Part shown: piece after piece, positions 1-8,160 of the stretch | Position numbering within the stretch: the first letter of the stretch is position 1 | Layout: each line of letters begins with the position of its first letter | NCBI GenBank assembly: GCA_003445035.1 | Contig: DLVV01000007.1 | Location: 5,169-28,398, forward strand | Reading direction: 5' to 3' | Length of the DNA: 23,230 nucleotides | Origin: Planctomycetaceae bacterium | Lineage (GTDB): Bacteria; Planctomycetota; Planctomycetia; Planctomycetales; Planctomycetaceae | Notes under the pieces: generated by a model | The model's database searches: none | What the model was told of the DNA's origin: nothing | What the model saw: only the letters and a program-made list of their open reading frames with translations | Made by a program: the position numbers and the translations under genes

Positions 1-207
1 CCCAATTTCCTCTGCCAGGAACAGGTGCACCTGGGCCAGGGCTACATCAAGCAGCCGTTCAAGGTCCGCGACGGATACATCGATCTGCCCGGTGGTCCGG
101 GGCTGGGTGTCGAGCTGGACGAGGATGCGTTGAAGGAGAAGATCGGACACGACTGGCGGAACCCTCAACCCTATGACGCCGACGACGGGTCGGTGGTGGA
201 CTGGTAG
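1..207 (+). CDS. Mandelate racemase/muconate lactonizing enzyme family protein, C-terminal end (partial)
   Basis: The reading frame is open from base 1 and stops at 205-207 (TAG), so only the last 68 residues are visible. They read NFLCQEQVHL near the edge, then IKQPFKVRDGYIDLPGGPGLG and VELDEDALKEK. The pattern 'xx-G-x-hydrophobic-x-x-P-x-GPGLG-hydrophobic-E-hydrophobic-DE' is the usual tail of mandelate racemase / galactonate dehydratase-like members of the enolase superfamily, which are Mg-dependent sugar-acid dehydratases or racemases. The catalytic barrel lies upstream of the window, so substrate cannot be judged. The next gene starts three bases after the stop, so the two are probably co-transcribed. 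Family assignment is from the C-terminal motif only. Confidence 0.75.
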   Translation, partial: PNFLCQEQVHLGQGYIKQPFKVRDGYIDLPGGPGLGVELDEDALKEKIGHDWRNPQPYDADDGSVVDW

Positions 208-210
208 ATC

Positions 211-1737
211 ATGCGCGTGAATCGAGTGTTGTTGTCAGCCCTGTGCCTGATCACGTCGGCCGTTTGGGCCGAAGAACCGTTGGCCCACTGGCGGACGACG
301 GTCGACCTGGGTCGGGATCGCGGCCAGCCCTTCGGCTCGCTGTTCGAGGCTCGCGATGCCAAGGGGCGGCTGGTGGCAGGAGCCGGATTCGAAGAGGTCT
401 ACAACACGCGGTTTCGCGGCAACCGTCACACCGTGCAGTTCTTCGTGCGGCCGGCAAAGGGCGGCGACCGGTTCCGGATCGAGAGGTTGCCCCACCCGGA
501 CATGGACTGCGGCATCTACCTGTTCGAGCTCGACGGCCGGGTCCATGCCTGGACCAACGCCCGTGGCAACCGGGTCAAGCGCTGGGATCCGAAAAGGCAT
601 CGCTGGGAGACGAAGGTGGATGGTGTCGGCGGACTGGGCAGCGGCGACGGCGTGATGCGGATCGGCCGCGGCCTGCTGGTGTTCCGTGGCAGTACGGCAA
701 CCTTCGATGGCCGGGTGATCCTGAAGCCTCCCCCGCGGGGGCGTTACTACAACTTCTACTACGCGCTGGGACATCTCTGCTTTTACTTCACCGATCGCGA
801 GGCTCCCAAGCCGTTCACGCGGATCATTGCCTGTCGCTGGCAGCCCGAGTCCCGGTCGGAGATCGATGTGTCCCGGGGAGTGGCCTTTGCGGCCAAGTAC
901 GTCGGCGCGACGCCCTTCGCCTGGGGCCAGTTCGGTGGCGAGGCGATGACGGTGACCAACCAGGGCGGTGTGCACGCCTTCGATGGACGCCGCTGGCGAA
1001 CCCTGCTCGAAGGCAACGACCAGGTCAGTTACCAGGTCTATTCGTTCCTGAACGTCTTCGACCGGGCCCTGCTGGCCCAGTACCCCACCGGGCACCTGTT
1101 CGAGTACCGGGGCGGCGACACGCTGAAGCACCTCGACGGCTATCCGCCAAGGCTGCCGGGGGTGTCGACCCGGGCCCGCGAGGCCCAGACGACCGGGATT
1201 TATCGGGGCGAGATGTTCACCGGGGTGTGGCCCTGGGCGGAACTGTGGCGGTATGACCACGACAGCGACCACTGGACCTCGATGGGACGCGCATTCACTC
1301 ACCCGAAACTCACCGACAAGACGATCCACCCCTACCAGGAGCACGCCGACCGATTCAAGCTGGTCTCCAATCACTGGGGCCAGCGGATCACCGGGATGGT
1401 TTCGATTGGTGACGCACTGTACATGTCCACGTCTGCCAAGGGCACCTACGAGTGGTACGACAAGTACGACTTCCTGACCGATACCGAGCGCCGTGAATAC
1501 GGGGCGGTGTTGAAGATGACGATGCCCGGTCACCTCTCGGCCGTCGTGCAGTGGACCGGGAAGCCGCTGTCACTGGAGTTCCTGGTCTATGCCGATCGGT
1601 TGGTGGTCCGGCAGGATGGTCGCGAGATCGGGAGGTCGCGGTTCGCGTTGAGTGATCCGCAGCGGCTACGAAGTGTGAAGACGATCCGGGGCAAGGGGAT
1701 CTTCGGGCCGTTGGTCGGAAAACTGATCGAGCGGTGA
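211..1737 (+). CDS. Exported protein of unknown function, possibly beta-propeller
   Basis: This is a 508-residue protein with a clear Sec signal peptide (MRVNRVLLSALCLITSAVWA, cleavage expected before EE at residue 21), so it should act in the periplasm or outside the cell. I recognise no named domain. The mature part is rich in aromatic residues and repeats short strands ending in W-x-x-x-x-W or R-W patterns (for example VHAFDGRRWRTL and AELWRYDHDSDHW), which resembles Kelch or other propeller blades; that is an inference. It begins three bases after the upstream enolase-family gene, with GGTGG sequences overlapping the end of that gene, so it probably belongs to the same transcript. Its role may be linked to that enzyme, but nothing in the sequence shows this directly. 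Confidence 0.8.
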   Translation: MRVNRVLLSALCLITSAVWAEEPLAHWRTTVDLGRDRGQPFGSLFEARDAKGRLVAGAGFEEVYNTRFRGNRHTVQFFVRPAKGGDRFRIERLPHPDMDCGIYLFELDGRVHAWTNARGNRVKRWDPKRHRWETKVDGVGGLGSGDGVMRIGRGLLVFRGSTATFDGRVILKPPPRGRYYNFYYALGHLCFYFTDREAPKPFTRIIACRWQPESRSEIDVSRGVAFAAKYVGATPFAWGQFGGEAMTVTNQGGVHAFDGRRWRTLLEGNDQVSYQVYSFLNVFDRALLAQYPTGHLFEYRGGDTLKHLDGYPPRLPGVSTRAREAQTTGIYRGEMFTGVWPWAELWRYDHDSDHWTSMGRAFTHPKLTDKTIHPYQEHADRFKLVSNHWGQRITGMVSIGDALYMSTSAKGTYEWYDKYDFLTDTERREYGAVLKMTMPGHLSAVVQWTGKPLSLEFLVYADRLVVRQDGREIGRSRFALSDPQRLRSVKTIRGKGIFGPLVGKLIER

Positions 1738-1811
1738 ATTGGCTCACCGTGTTCCCTCATTGACGAAGCTGGTAACCTGTTGCTGTCGGACTGTTGGAAG
1801 CTGCCAAACCC

Positions 1812-1815
1812 GGAG
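1812..1815 (+). promoter_or_regulatory. Ribosome binding site fixing the GTG start of the PQQ-like propeller gene
   Basis: GGAG at 1812-1815 sits eight bases before the GTG at 1824. This spacing favours GTG 1824 over the in-frame TTG at 1794, and the protein then begins directly with a signal peptide. Confidence 0.55.
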
Positions 1816-1823
1816 ATTTCGCC

Positions 1824-3065
1824 GTGCGTCGCCTGTCCCCGCTGCTGATTGCTGTTCTGGTGCTGTTTTTTGCCGGTGTCGCCGACGCTGAGAACTGGGC
1901 CAGGTTTCGGGGTCCGGGTGGCAAGGGGATCAGCAGTCAGAAGGGGCTTCCGGTCACGTGGACCGACAAGGACTACAAGTGGAAGATCGCGGTGCCGGGG
2001 CTGGGACATTCGTCTCCCTGCGTGTGGGACAACCACATCTTCCTGACATCGGCCCTGGACAAGGGGGCCCAGCGGCTGGTGATGGCCGTCGAGGCCGCCA
2101 GTGGCAAGGTGCTCTGGACCGACAAGCTGGCGTCCAACACGCACGAGAAACACACGCTGAACAGCTACGCGTCGGGGACTCCCGCCAGCGACGGCACACG
2201 GGTGTTTGTGCTGTTCACCACGAACGATGACACCGTCGTGCGGGCATACGACTTCGCCGGAAAACCGTTATGGCAGACCGACGTGGGCCGTTTCTACAAC
2301 CAGCACGGACACGGGTGCGGCACCTCGCCGATCGTCTGGAAGGACACGGTGATCGTGGCCAGTCAGCACGACGGCCCCTCGGTGATCGCCGGGCTGGACG
2401 CCGCCACCGGCAAGATCCGCTGGCGGTCCGAGCGGAAGGTCAGGCTGACGGCTCACTCGACGCCGGTCATCCTCGAAAGAGAAGGCAAGACACCTCAGCT
2501 GTTCACCAGCAACACCGGTGACGGACTGGCCAGCTTCGACCCTCGCAACGGCAAGTTGCTGTGGCGGGCCAACCTGTTCAAGTCGCGGGCGGTCAATTCC
2601 CCGGTCGTTGCCGGCGGCCTGGTGATGGCGATCACCGGCGGCGGCGGTCGCGGCAAGGAGTTGTCGGCGGTGTTGGTGGATCAGAAAGGTGAGGTCACCA
2701 CCGACAAGGTGGTCTGGTCCGGGATGAAGAACCTGCCGTATGTCCCGACGCCACTGGCCTTCGGTGAGCACCTGTACTTCTGGTGCGACAACGGAGTGGT
2801 CAGCTGCCTGGAGGCCAAGACGGGCAAGCCAGTCTGGACCGAACGGGTCGGCGGCAAGTTCTGGGCCAGCCCGATCTGTGTCGACGGCAAGATCTACAAC
2901 ATCAGCGACAAGGGTGAGGTGGTGGTGATCGCGTCGGGGACCACGTTCAAGGTGCTTGGCAAGTCGCAGCTGGGCGAACAGGTTCACAGCACGCCGGCTG
3001 TTTCGGGGGGCCGGATGTTCCTCCGCGGCTTCGAACACCTCTATTGCCTGGAAGCCGCAAAGTAG
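1824..3065 (+). CDS. Exported PQQ-like beta-propeller repeat protein
   Basis: The product is 413 residues when started at GTG 1824. This start gives a clean signal peptide (MRRLSPLLIAVLVLFFAGVADA) followed by ENWARFRGPGGKGIS, the opening typical of planctomycete PQQ-like (BamB-like) propellers. A longer in-frame TTG start at 1794 would only add a polar extension. The body shows repeated propeller blades of the form 'A-x-x-G-K-x-x-W': AASGKVLWTDK, FAGKPLWQTD, AATGKIRWRSE, NGKLLWRANL, KTGKPVWTER. Proteins of this type are exported scaffolds or quinoprotein-like folds. No dehydrogenase active site was identified, so a scaffold or binding role is more likely than catalysis. The gene ends 13 bases from the convergent thioesterase gene. 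Confidence 0.9.
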   Translation: MRRLSPLLIAVLVLFFAGVADAENWARFRGPGGKGISSQKGLPVTWTDKDYKWKIAVPGLGHSSPCVWDNHIFLTSALDKGAQRLVMAVEAASGKVLWTDKLASNTHEKHTLNSYASGTPASDGTRVFVLFTTNDDTVVRAYDFAGKPLWQTDVGRFYNQHGHGCGTSPIVWKDTVIVASQHDGPSVIAGLDAATGKIRWRSERKVRLTAHSTPVILEREGKTPQLFTSNTGDGLASFDPRNGKLLWRANLFKSRAVNSPVVAGGLVMAITGGGGRGKELSAVLVDQKGEVTTDKVVWSGMKNLPYVPTPLAFGEHLYFWCDNGVVSCLEAKTGKPVWTERVGGKFWASPICVDGKIYNISDKGEVVVIASGTTFKVLGKSQLGEQVHSTPAVSGGRMFLRGFEHLYCLEAAK

Positions 3066-3078
3066 GCCCGGGAACCGT

Positions 3079-3477
3079 TCAGCGGTTTTTCAGCCTCTCG
3101 AGCTGGTTCTGCAGCCGCCCGGTGCGGACGACCCGCCGCCGGTGGACTCCGGAGAGCAGCAGCCGGTCGTGTTCGCGAGCCTCGACGTGGAACACCACGG
3201 TGGGTCCGTCGACGTGAACCACCTGTGCCTCGCAGACGACCTCCTGTCCTTCGAGAGCAGCTGCCACGTGGGCCACGTCCACGGTCACTCCCACCGACAC
3301 CTCGTCGTCGTCGACGTACTGCCGCAGAAGTTCCAGCGCGGTCTCTTCGATGTGCCACACCAGCCGCGGAGTCGAAAACACGGGATCGAGCTGCCCGGGG
3401 CTGAGCGAAACAAGGTCCTCGGCGGTAACGGCGAACCGTCGCTGGTGAGACGTGGTGACTCGGGGTGGGGATTGCAT
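3079..3477 (-). CDS. Hotdog-fold thioesterase, fluoroacetyl-CoA thioesterase (FlK)-like
   Basis: This is a 132-residue single-domain protein, the usual size of FlK-like hotdog thioesterases. The segment DPVFSTPRLVWHIEETALEL followed by SVGVTVDVAHVAAALEGQEV matches this family. FlK uses a Thr-Glu-His triad (T42, E50, H76); here T36, E44 and H70 have identical spacings of 8 and 26 residues. It should hydrolyse a short acyl-CoA in the cytoplasm. Fluoroacetyl-CoA itself is unlikely to be the substrate, since FlK-like proteins are widespread in bacteria that do not meet fluoroacetate. The gene is transcribed alone, converging with the PQQ-like gene and diverging from the redoxin gene. Confidence 0.82.
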   Translation of the reverse strand: MQSPPRVTTSHQRRFAVTAEDLVSLSPGQLDPVFSTPRLVWHIEETALELLRQYVDDDEVSVGVTVDVAHVAAALEGQEVVCEAQVVHVDGPTVVFHVEAREHDRLLLSGVHRRRVVRTGRLQNQLERLKNR

Positions 3478-3513
3478 TGGGAGGGCTTGAGGTGGATGAG
3501 AGTCAAACTGCTG

Positions 3514-3543
3514 CTGACCTGATCGGGGACACTGATCTACAAT
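3514..3543 (+). promoter_or_regulatory. Predicted sigma-70-type promoter for the redoxin-domain gene
   Basis: CTGACC at 3514-3519 (four of six matches to TTGACA), an 18-base spacer, and TACAAT at 3538-3543 (five of six matches to TATAAT) lie in the divergent gap between the thioesterase and redoxin genes. Transcription would begin near 3550, leaving a leader of about 54 bases. A GGAG at 3592-3595 lies eight bases before the ATG at 3604. Confidence 0.45.
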
Positions 3544-3603
3544 CCGCGGCCCCGGTCGCCGAGTTGTTCGATCGGTCGTCTTGTCGTTTGCGGAGCAAGA
3601 CCG

Positions 3604-5535
3604 ATGTCACGTTCTCGTTGTATTGCCTGTCTGTCGTGGTGCCTGTTGGCGGTAGCTCTTGGCCTTCCGGGCCCGGTCCACGCCGATGATCCACCGCAGG
3701 CCCGATTCATGCTCGAGAAGTTCCGGCCGTTGCAGGCGGGCGTGGAGTACGAACAGCCCGAGGCGGCCGAAGTGTCCAAGTGCCAGGTCGAGATAGACCG
3801 CGGTCGGACGCACAGCGGATGGAAAGTCGTGGGATCCTCGGGGCAGATGCTGCGGAGGTTTCTTGATACCAACGGGAACAACCTGGTTGATCAGTGGCGT
3901 TACTTCCAGAACGGCGTCGAAGTTTATCGCGACATCGACGGCAACCACAACGGCAAGGTTGACCAGTCGCGATGGCTCAACACCGGTGGTTCGCGATGGG
4001 GACTCGACTCGAACGAAGACGGCCGGATTGACTCGTGGAAAAGGATCTCGGCCGAGGAAACCAGCCGCGTGGCTGTCGAGGCGTTGATGCGACGTGATGC
4101 GGGATTGCTGCAGACCGTTCTGATCACTGCCCAGGACACCCGGATGCTGGGTATCGAGGCGAAGCTCGAGAAGTCCCTGTTGGCTGCGGTGGCCGATCCA
4201 GCCAGGCAGCTGGCCAAGATCCGTGCCATGGCGGCCGGCACTCGCTGGATCCGTTTTGACTGCTCGCAACCGGGGCTGATTCCTGCTGATTCCGGGAAGG
4301 CGACCGGTGACCTGGAGGTGTACGAGAGCACGCTGGCGATCGTTGATGCCGGAGGCAACAGCGGGCTGGTCCAGATTGGCGAACTGGTCAAAGTCGGACA
4401 GGCCTGGAAGCTGACATCGATTCCGTCTCCGCTGGTCGGTGACACGGTGCAGGTGACTGCCGGTGGCCTGCTGCTGCAACCGGCCGCTCCCAGTATCGCG
4501 GTTGCCACACCCGGAGCGTCACCACGCATGCAGAAGCTGCTGGACCAACTCCGCGAACTCGACGGAGCGGCTCCGGCCGTCAATGCCACCGGGGCCGCTG
4601 TGTCGCGTTATCACGCCCGTCGTAGTGATGTTCTCTCGGGGCTCAGCCAGACCGCCGCGACGTCCTCGGAGCGTGACCAGTGGGGACGCCAGTTGATCGA
4701 CAACCTGACGGCGCTGGTCCAGTCCGGCGCGTGGCCCGATGCGCTCGGGAGATTGGCGGCCGAGGAGATCCGGCTGAGGAAAGTGAACCCGAAGGCGCCG
4801 TTGGTGCCGTTTGTCATCTACCGCCACCTGCTGGCTCGTTACAGCCGGTCGGTGCGGATTGCCACCGAGCAGGCCGCACAGGCCAAGGCCCAGCAGGTGT
4901 GGCTGGCCGACCTCGAACGGTTCATTGCCACGTATCCGAAGGCCGAGGATACTCCCGAGGCGGCCTGGCAACTGGGCACAGCCCACGAATTTGCTGCCCG
5001 TGTCGATGACGCCAAAACCTGGTATTCGAAGCTGGCCCGTCAGTATGCCAGGACACCGGCCGGAGAACGGGCCGCGGGGGCCCTGGTGCGGCTGGACCTC
5101 AAGGGAAAGCCCCTGGTTGTCACTGGCAGGAGCCTGGCGAACACAACGGTTCGCAGCGATGCGTACCGTGGCAAGGTGCTGCTGGTGGTCTACTGGGCCA
5201 CGTGGTGCAAGCCGTGCACCGAGGAACTTCCGGCACTGCAGGCACTGTACGCGGAGTATCGAGCTCGTGGGTTTGAGATCATGGGTGTCAACCTGGATCT
5301 CGATCGGACCCCTGTCCCCGCCTACATCTCGTCACACCGCATCACCTGGGCAACTCTTCACGAAGCCGGTGGTCTTGACAGCCGGTTGGCCCGACAACTG
5401 GGGATTCTCTCGCTGCCCACCATGGTCCTGATTGATCGCCGGGGGACGGTGGTCAGTTCGGAGACGACCCTGGCGGATCTGAAGACCGAGTTGCCGAAGT
5501 TACTGGGAACCACCACCACGGGGACGGCGCCCTGA
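3604..5535 (+). CDS. Exported protein with Ca-binding-like loops and C-terminal TlpA-like thioredoxin domain
   Basis: The product has 643 residues. A signal peptide (residues 1-27, ending GPVHA) directs it out of the cytoplasm. Residues 88-143 hold three acidic loops resembling EF-hand or dockerin calcium loops: DTNGNNLVD (88-96), [11 protein letters not shown] (110-120) and DSNEDGRID (135-143). A long helical middle follows; residues around 450-500 resemble a tetratricopeptide unit ([22 protein letters not shown]). The last 140 residues are a thioredoxin fold of the AhpC/TlpA type, with the redox motif WCKPC (Cys535 and Cys538) and the cis-Pro segment [10 protein letters not shown]. Such domains reduce or exchange disulfides in the envelope. 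The start ATG is supported by GGAG eight bases upstream. The partner proteins are not apparent. Confidence 0.88.
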   Translation: MSRSRCIACLSWCLLAVALGLPGPVHADDPPQARFMLEKFRPLQAGVEYEQPEAAEVSKCQVEIDRGRTHSGWKVVGSSGQMLRRFLDTNGNNLVDQWRYFQNGVEVYRDIDGNHNGKVDQSRWLNTGGSRWGLDSNEDGRIDSWKRISAEETSRVAVEALMRRDAGLLQTVLITAQDTRMLGIEAKLEKSLLAAVADPARQLAKIRAMAAGTRWIRFDCSQPGLIPADSGKATGDLEVYESTLAIVDAGGNSGLVQIGELVKVGQAWKLTSIPSPLVGDTVQVTAGGLLLQPAAPSIAVATPGASPRMQKLLDQLRELDGAAPAVNATGAAVSRYHARRSDVLSGLSQTAATSSERDQWGRQLIDNLTALVQSGAWPDALGRLAAEEIRLRKVNPKAPLVPFVIYRHLLARYSRSVRIATEQAAQAKAQQVWLADLERFIATYPKAEDTPEAAWQLGTAHEFAARVDDAKTWYSKLARQYARTPAGERAAGALVRLDLKGKPLVVTGRSLANTTVRSDAYRGKVLLVVYWATWCKPCTEELPALQALYAEYRARGFEIMGVNLDLDRTPVPAYISSHRITWATLHEAGGLDSRLARQLGILSLPTMVLIDRRGTVVSSETTLADLKTELPKLLGTTTTGTAP

Positions 5536-5593
5536 CCCCGGGTGGCCAAGGTTTCCAGAGTGGTTCTTTACTCCGCTTCGGACTCGTATCAGA

Positions 5594-6853
5594 ATGGATT
5601 CCATGGCGACAACGGGATTTCTCAAGGGTATCGAGAACAAGGTCCGCGGCGTGGTGAAGCGGGCGGTGATCAACCATCACCGTCGCGGCGACACCGTGCT
5701 GTTCAGCGACACCACGTTGCGTGACGGCGAGCAGATGCCTGGCGCGACGCTCGAACCGCATGAGAAGGTGCGGATCGCGCAGGCCCTGGAAGCCGCCGGT
5801 GTCCACTCGCTGGATGCCGGTTTCCCAGCCTCGTCACAGGCCGACATCGAGGCGATTCGCCTGATGATCGGTGTGATCAAGGGGCCAGTGCTGACCGCGC
5901 TGTGCCGCACCGTTCGTGGTGACATCGATGCGGCCGAGGAAGCTCTTTCGGACAATCCCCGTCACAAGCGGGGGGTCAGCCTGTTCTGTGGAACCAGCCC
6001 GCTGCACCGAGAGCACAAGCTGCGGAAGGAGCAGCCGGAAGTGCTCGGCCTGATCACCGATACGGTGGGGTACGCCAGCGGCAAGTTCGACATCGTGGCC
6101 TTCAGTCCCGAGGACGCCAGCCGCACGGAGCCTGATTTTCTGATCGAATGTTACAAGGAGGCGATCGATGCCGGGGCCACGACGATCGGGTTCCCCGACA
6201 CCGTCGGCGTGATGACACCGGAGAAGGTCTATGAGATCATCCGCCACATCCAGGACAACGTCCCGAACATCGACCGCGCCCTTTTGGCCGTTCACTTCCA
6301 CAACGATCTCGGGCTGGCCGTTGCCAACACGCTGGCCGGTGTGCAGGCGGGGGCCAACGTGATCCAGTGCACGATCAACGGCATCGGCGAACGGGCCGGC
6401 AATGCCTCGCTCGAAGAAGTCGCCATGGCGTTGCATCTCAACCAGGAGCAGTACGGCGTGAAGATGAACATCGACACGACCAAGCTGTTCGAGCTGACGC
6501 AGTTGGTTGCCGATCTCACCGGCATCGGACTCTCGCCGATGAAACCCGTCGGAGGCGACAACATCTTTGCCACCGAGGCGGGGATCCACCAGGACGGTCT
6601 GTTGAAGAACCCGGACACCTACCTGCCCTACCGGCCCGAGGCGATCGGGGCCAGGGGGATCCGGTTGGTGCTGGGCCGGCACAGTGGCCGGCGGGCCGTT
6701 GCTCACCGGTTGCACGAACTGGGCGTGGAACTCTCCGACGAACAGGTGCTGGGAGTGCTCGACGGGATCAAGGAAGTCCCCAAGGGGGTCTCGATCGACG
6801 ACGAGCTGCTGGCGCAGCTGGCCGGGCGGGTGACCGGAACGACTGCGTCGTAG
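5594..6853 (+). CDS. 2-isopropylmalate synthase / homocitrate synthase family protein lacking the regulatory domain
   Basis: The product is a 419-residue TIM-barrel acyltransferase of the LeuA family, which condenses acetyl-CoA with a 2-oxoacid. Key motifs are present: DTTLRDGEQ (residues 39-47), the metal-binding HFHND (H234 and H236), NGIGERAGN (262-270) and [10 protein letters not shown] near the end of the barrel. Classical bacterial LeuA has about 510 residues with a C-terminal LeuA dimer domain that binds leucine. This protein ends soon after the accessory subdomain ([11 protein letters not shown]), so the feedback domain is missing. The length matches homocitrate synthase or AksA-type enzymes, or a leucine-insensitive isopropylmalate synthase. 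ATG 5594 and ATG 5603 are both possible starts. It follows the redoxin gene by 58 bases. No leu or nif genes are near, so the substrate is unsettled. Confidence 0.88.
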   Translation: MDSMATTGFLKGIENKVRGVVKRAVINHHRRGDTVLFSDTTLRDGEQMPGATLEPHEKVRIAQALEAAGVHSLDAGFPASSQADIEAIRLMIGVIKGPVLTALCRTVRGDIDAAEEALSDNPRHKRGVSLFCGTSPLHREHKLRKEQPEVLGLITDTVGYASGKFDIVAFSPEDASRTEPDFLIECYKEAIDAGATTIGFPDTVGVMTPEKVYEIIRHIQDNVPNIDRALLAVHFHNDLGLAVANTLAGVQAGANVIQCTINGIGERAGNASLEEVAMALHLNQEQYGVKMNIDTTKLFELTQLVADLTGIGLSPMKPVGGDNIFATEAGIHQDGLLKNPDTYLPYRPEAIGARGIRLVLGRHSGRRAVAHRLHELGVELSDEQVLGVLDGIKEVPKGVSIDDELLAQLAGRVTGTTAS

Positions 6854-6875
6854 CCGGCCTGTCGGTTTCGGACAC

Positions 6876-8135
6876 TCAGCCCAGGATCTCGCTGATCGGT
6901 TTTCCACCATCGACGATTTTCAGCGGTCGTCCGCCGGGCGTGAAAAGTTCCTTGTCGGCGTCGATCTTCATGGCGCTGCAGATCGTCTGGAACAGGTCCT
7001 CGACCGAGACCGCCCGGTCGACGACTTCCTGTCCGTTGGCACTGGTCTTGCCGACCACGTGGCCGCCGCGGATCCCCGCGCCGGCCAGCATCAGTCCGAA
7101 GCTGCGGGCCCAGTGATCTCGACCGGGTGCCGGTGACTTGCTGTTGACCTTGGGAGTCCGTCCGAATTCGCCGGCGACGATCACCAGCGTCCGCTCGAGC
7201 AGGCCGCGCCGTTTCAGGTCACCCAGCAGCGAGGCCACACCGCGATCGACCTGGGCGGCGGCCGGCTTGATCCGGGTGAACAGACTGTTGTGCATGTCCC
7301 AGCCACCCCGCCGCACCTCGACGAAGGGCACGCCCGCTTCGACCAGTCGGCGTGCGACGAGCAGTCCCTGGCCGAACGGGTTCTTGCCGTAGGCCTGCTG
7401 CCTGGCGGCGGGTTCGCCGTCGAGCTTGAACGACTTGAGCTTGGGCGAGGTCATCAACCGGCGGGCTCGTTCGTACAGCACCCGGTGCTCCTCGACCAGT
7501 GACGCCGCACCGGCCTTGGACAAGTCTGCGTCCTGGGCCTTCAGCAGGGCCAGTCGGCGGGACACACGAGGCGAGGCGACCGCGGTCGAGACGTTGGCCG
7601 GAAGTTGACCGGCGCGGTTGACGATGAACGGGGCGACGTTGACCCCGAGAAACCCGCTGCTGAGTGTCTGGCCGACGCTGACGAAGTTGGGCAGTTCGGA
7701 GTTGGTGTCACCGAGTTCGGCGGCGACGACCGAGCCGAAGTTCGGATGTTTTTCGGGTCCGCCCAACCGGCGACCGGTGTGCAGGTGGTAGGTGCCACGG
7801 GCGTGGGCGGCTTCCTTGCCAACCATTGAACGGATGATCGCGACATTCCCCAGTGCCTTGGCCATTTGCGGCCAGTGTTCAGCGATCGATACGCCGGGCA
7901 GGGCCGTCTTGATCGCCTTGGTCGGTCCACCGTTGCCGGTCCCCGGCTTGGGGTCCCAGGTCTCCATCTGGCTCGGGGCACCGGCCAGCCAGACCAGGAT
8001 GCACGCCCGCTGCTGTTTCTTGATCTGTTCGGCATGGAGACCGAGCGGAGCCAGCAGCGAGGCGGCCGAGAGTCCCAGTGCCTGCCGCCGCGAAAGGGGC
8101 ATGCTGGAGAGAGTTGGCGGGTGCGAGTGGATCAT
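6876..8135 (-). CDS. DUF1501 domain-containing protein, probably Tat-exported
   Basis: The product has 419 residues. Near the N-terminus, SRRQALGLSAASLLAPLG is a twin-arginine-like signal, so the protein is probably exported folded. The body is a typical DUF1501 protein: LVWLAGAPSQMETWDPKPG, HARGTYHLHTGRR, and later VIVAGEFGRTPKVN with GRDHWARSFGLMLAGAG, the alkaline-phosphatase-superfamily-like signatures that are conserved in this family. DUF1501 genes in planctomycetes nearly always follow a DUF1549/DUF1553 gene, as here with a gap of 25 bases, and the two products are thought to act together; their biochemical role is unknown. A second in-frame ATG at 8102 (MPLSRRQAL) would bring the twin-Arg signal closer to the N-terminus. 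I kept the upstream ATG because GGGA precedes it. Confidence 0.93.
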   Translation of the reverse strand: MIHSHPPTLSSMPLSRRQALGLSAASLLAPLGLHAEQIKKQQRACILVWLAGAPSQMETWDPKPGTGNGGPTKAIKTALPGVSIAEHWPQMAKALGNVAIIRSMVGKEAAHARGTYHLHTGRRLGGPEKHPNFGSVVAAELGDTNSELPNFVSVGQTLSSGFLGVNVAPFIVNRAGQLPANVSTAVASPRVSRRLALLKAQDADLSKAGAASLVEEHRVLYERARRLMTSPKLKSFKLDGEPAARQQAYGKNPFGQGLLVARRLVEAGVPFVEVRRGGWDMHNSLFTRIKPAAAQVDRGVASLLGDLKRRGLLERTLVIVAGEFGRTPKVNSKSPAPGRDHWARSFGLMLAGAGIRGGHVVGKTSANGQEVVDRAVSVEDLFQTICSAMKIDADKELFTPGGRPLKIVDGGKPISEILG

Positions 8136-8160
8136 GGTCGGTCCCGGGTGTCGTGGGGGA

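Noticed and set aside
235..1533. Long antisense open frame (432 codons) opposite the exported 508-residue protein
   Set aside because: High-GC third positions remove stops in the opposite frame; the product has no recognisable motif and the plus-strand gene has a signal peptide and operon spacing.
6854..6875. Possible bidirectional terminator between the LeuA-like and DUF1501 genes
   Set aside because: The 22-base gap contains no convincing inverted repeat followed by a T or A run.
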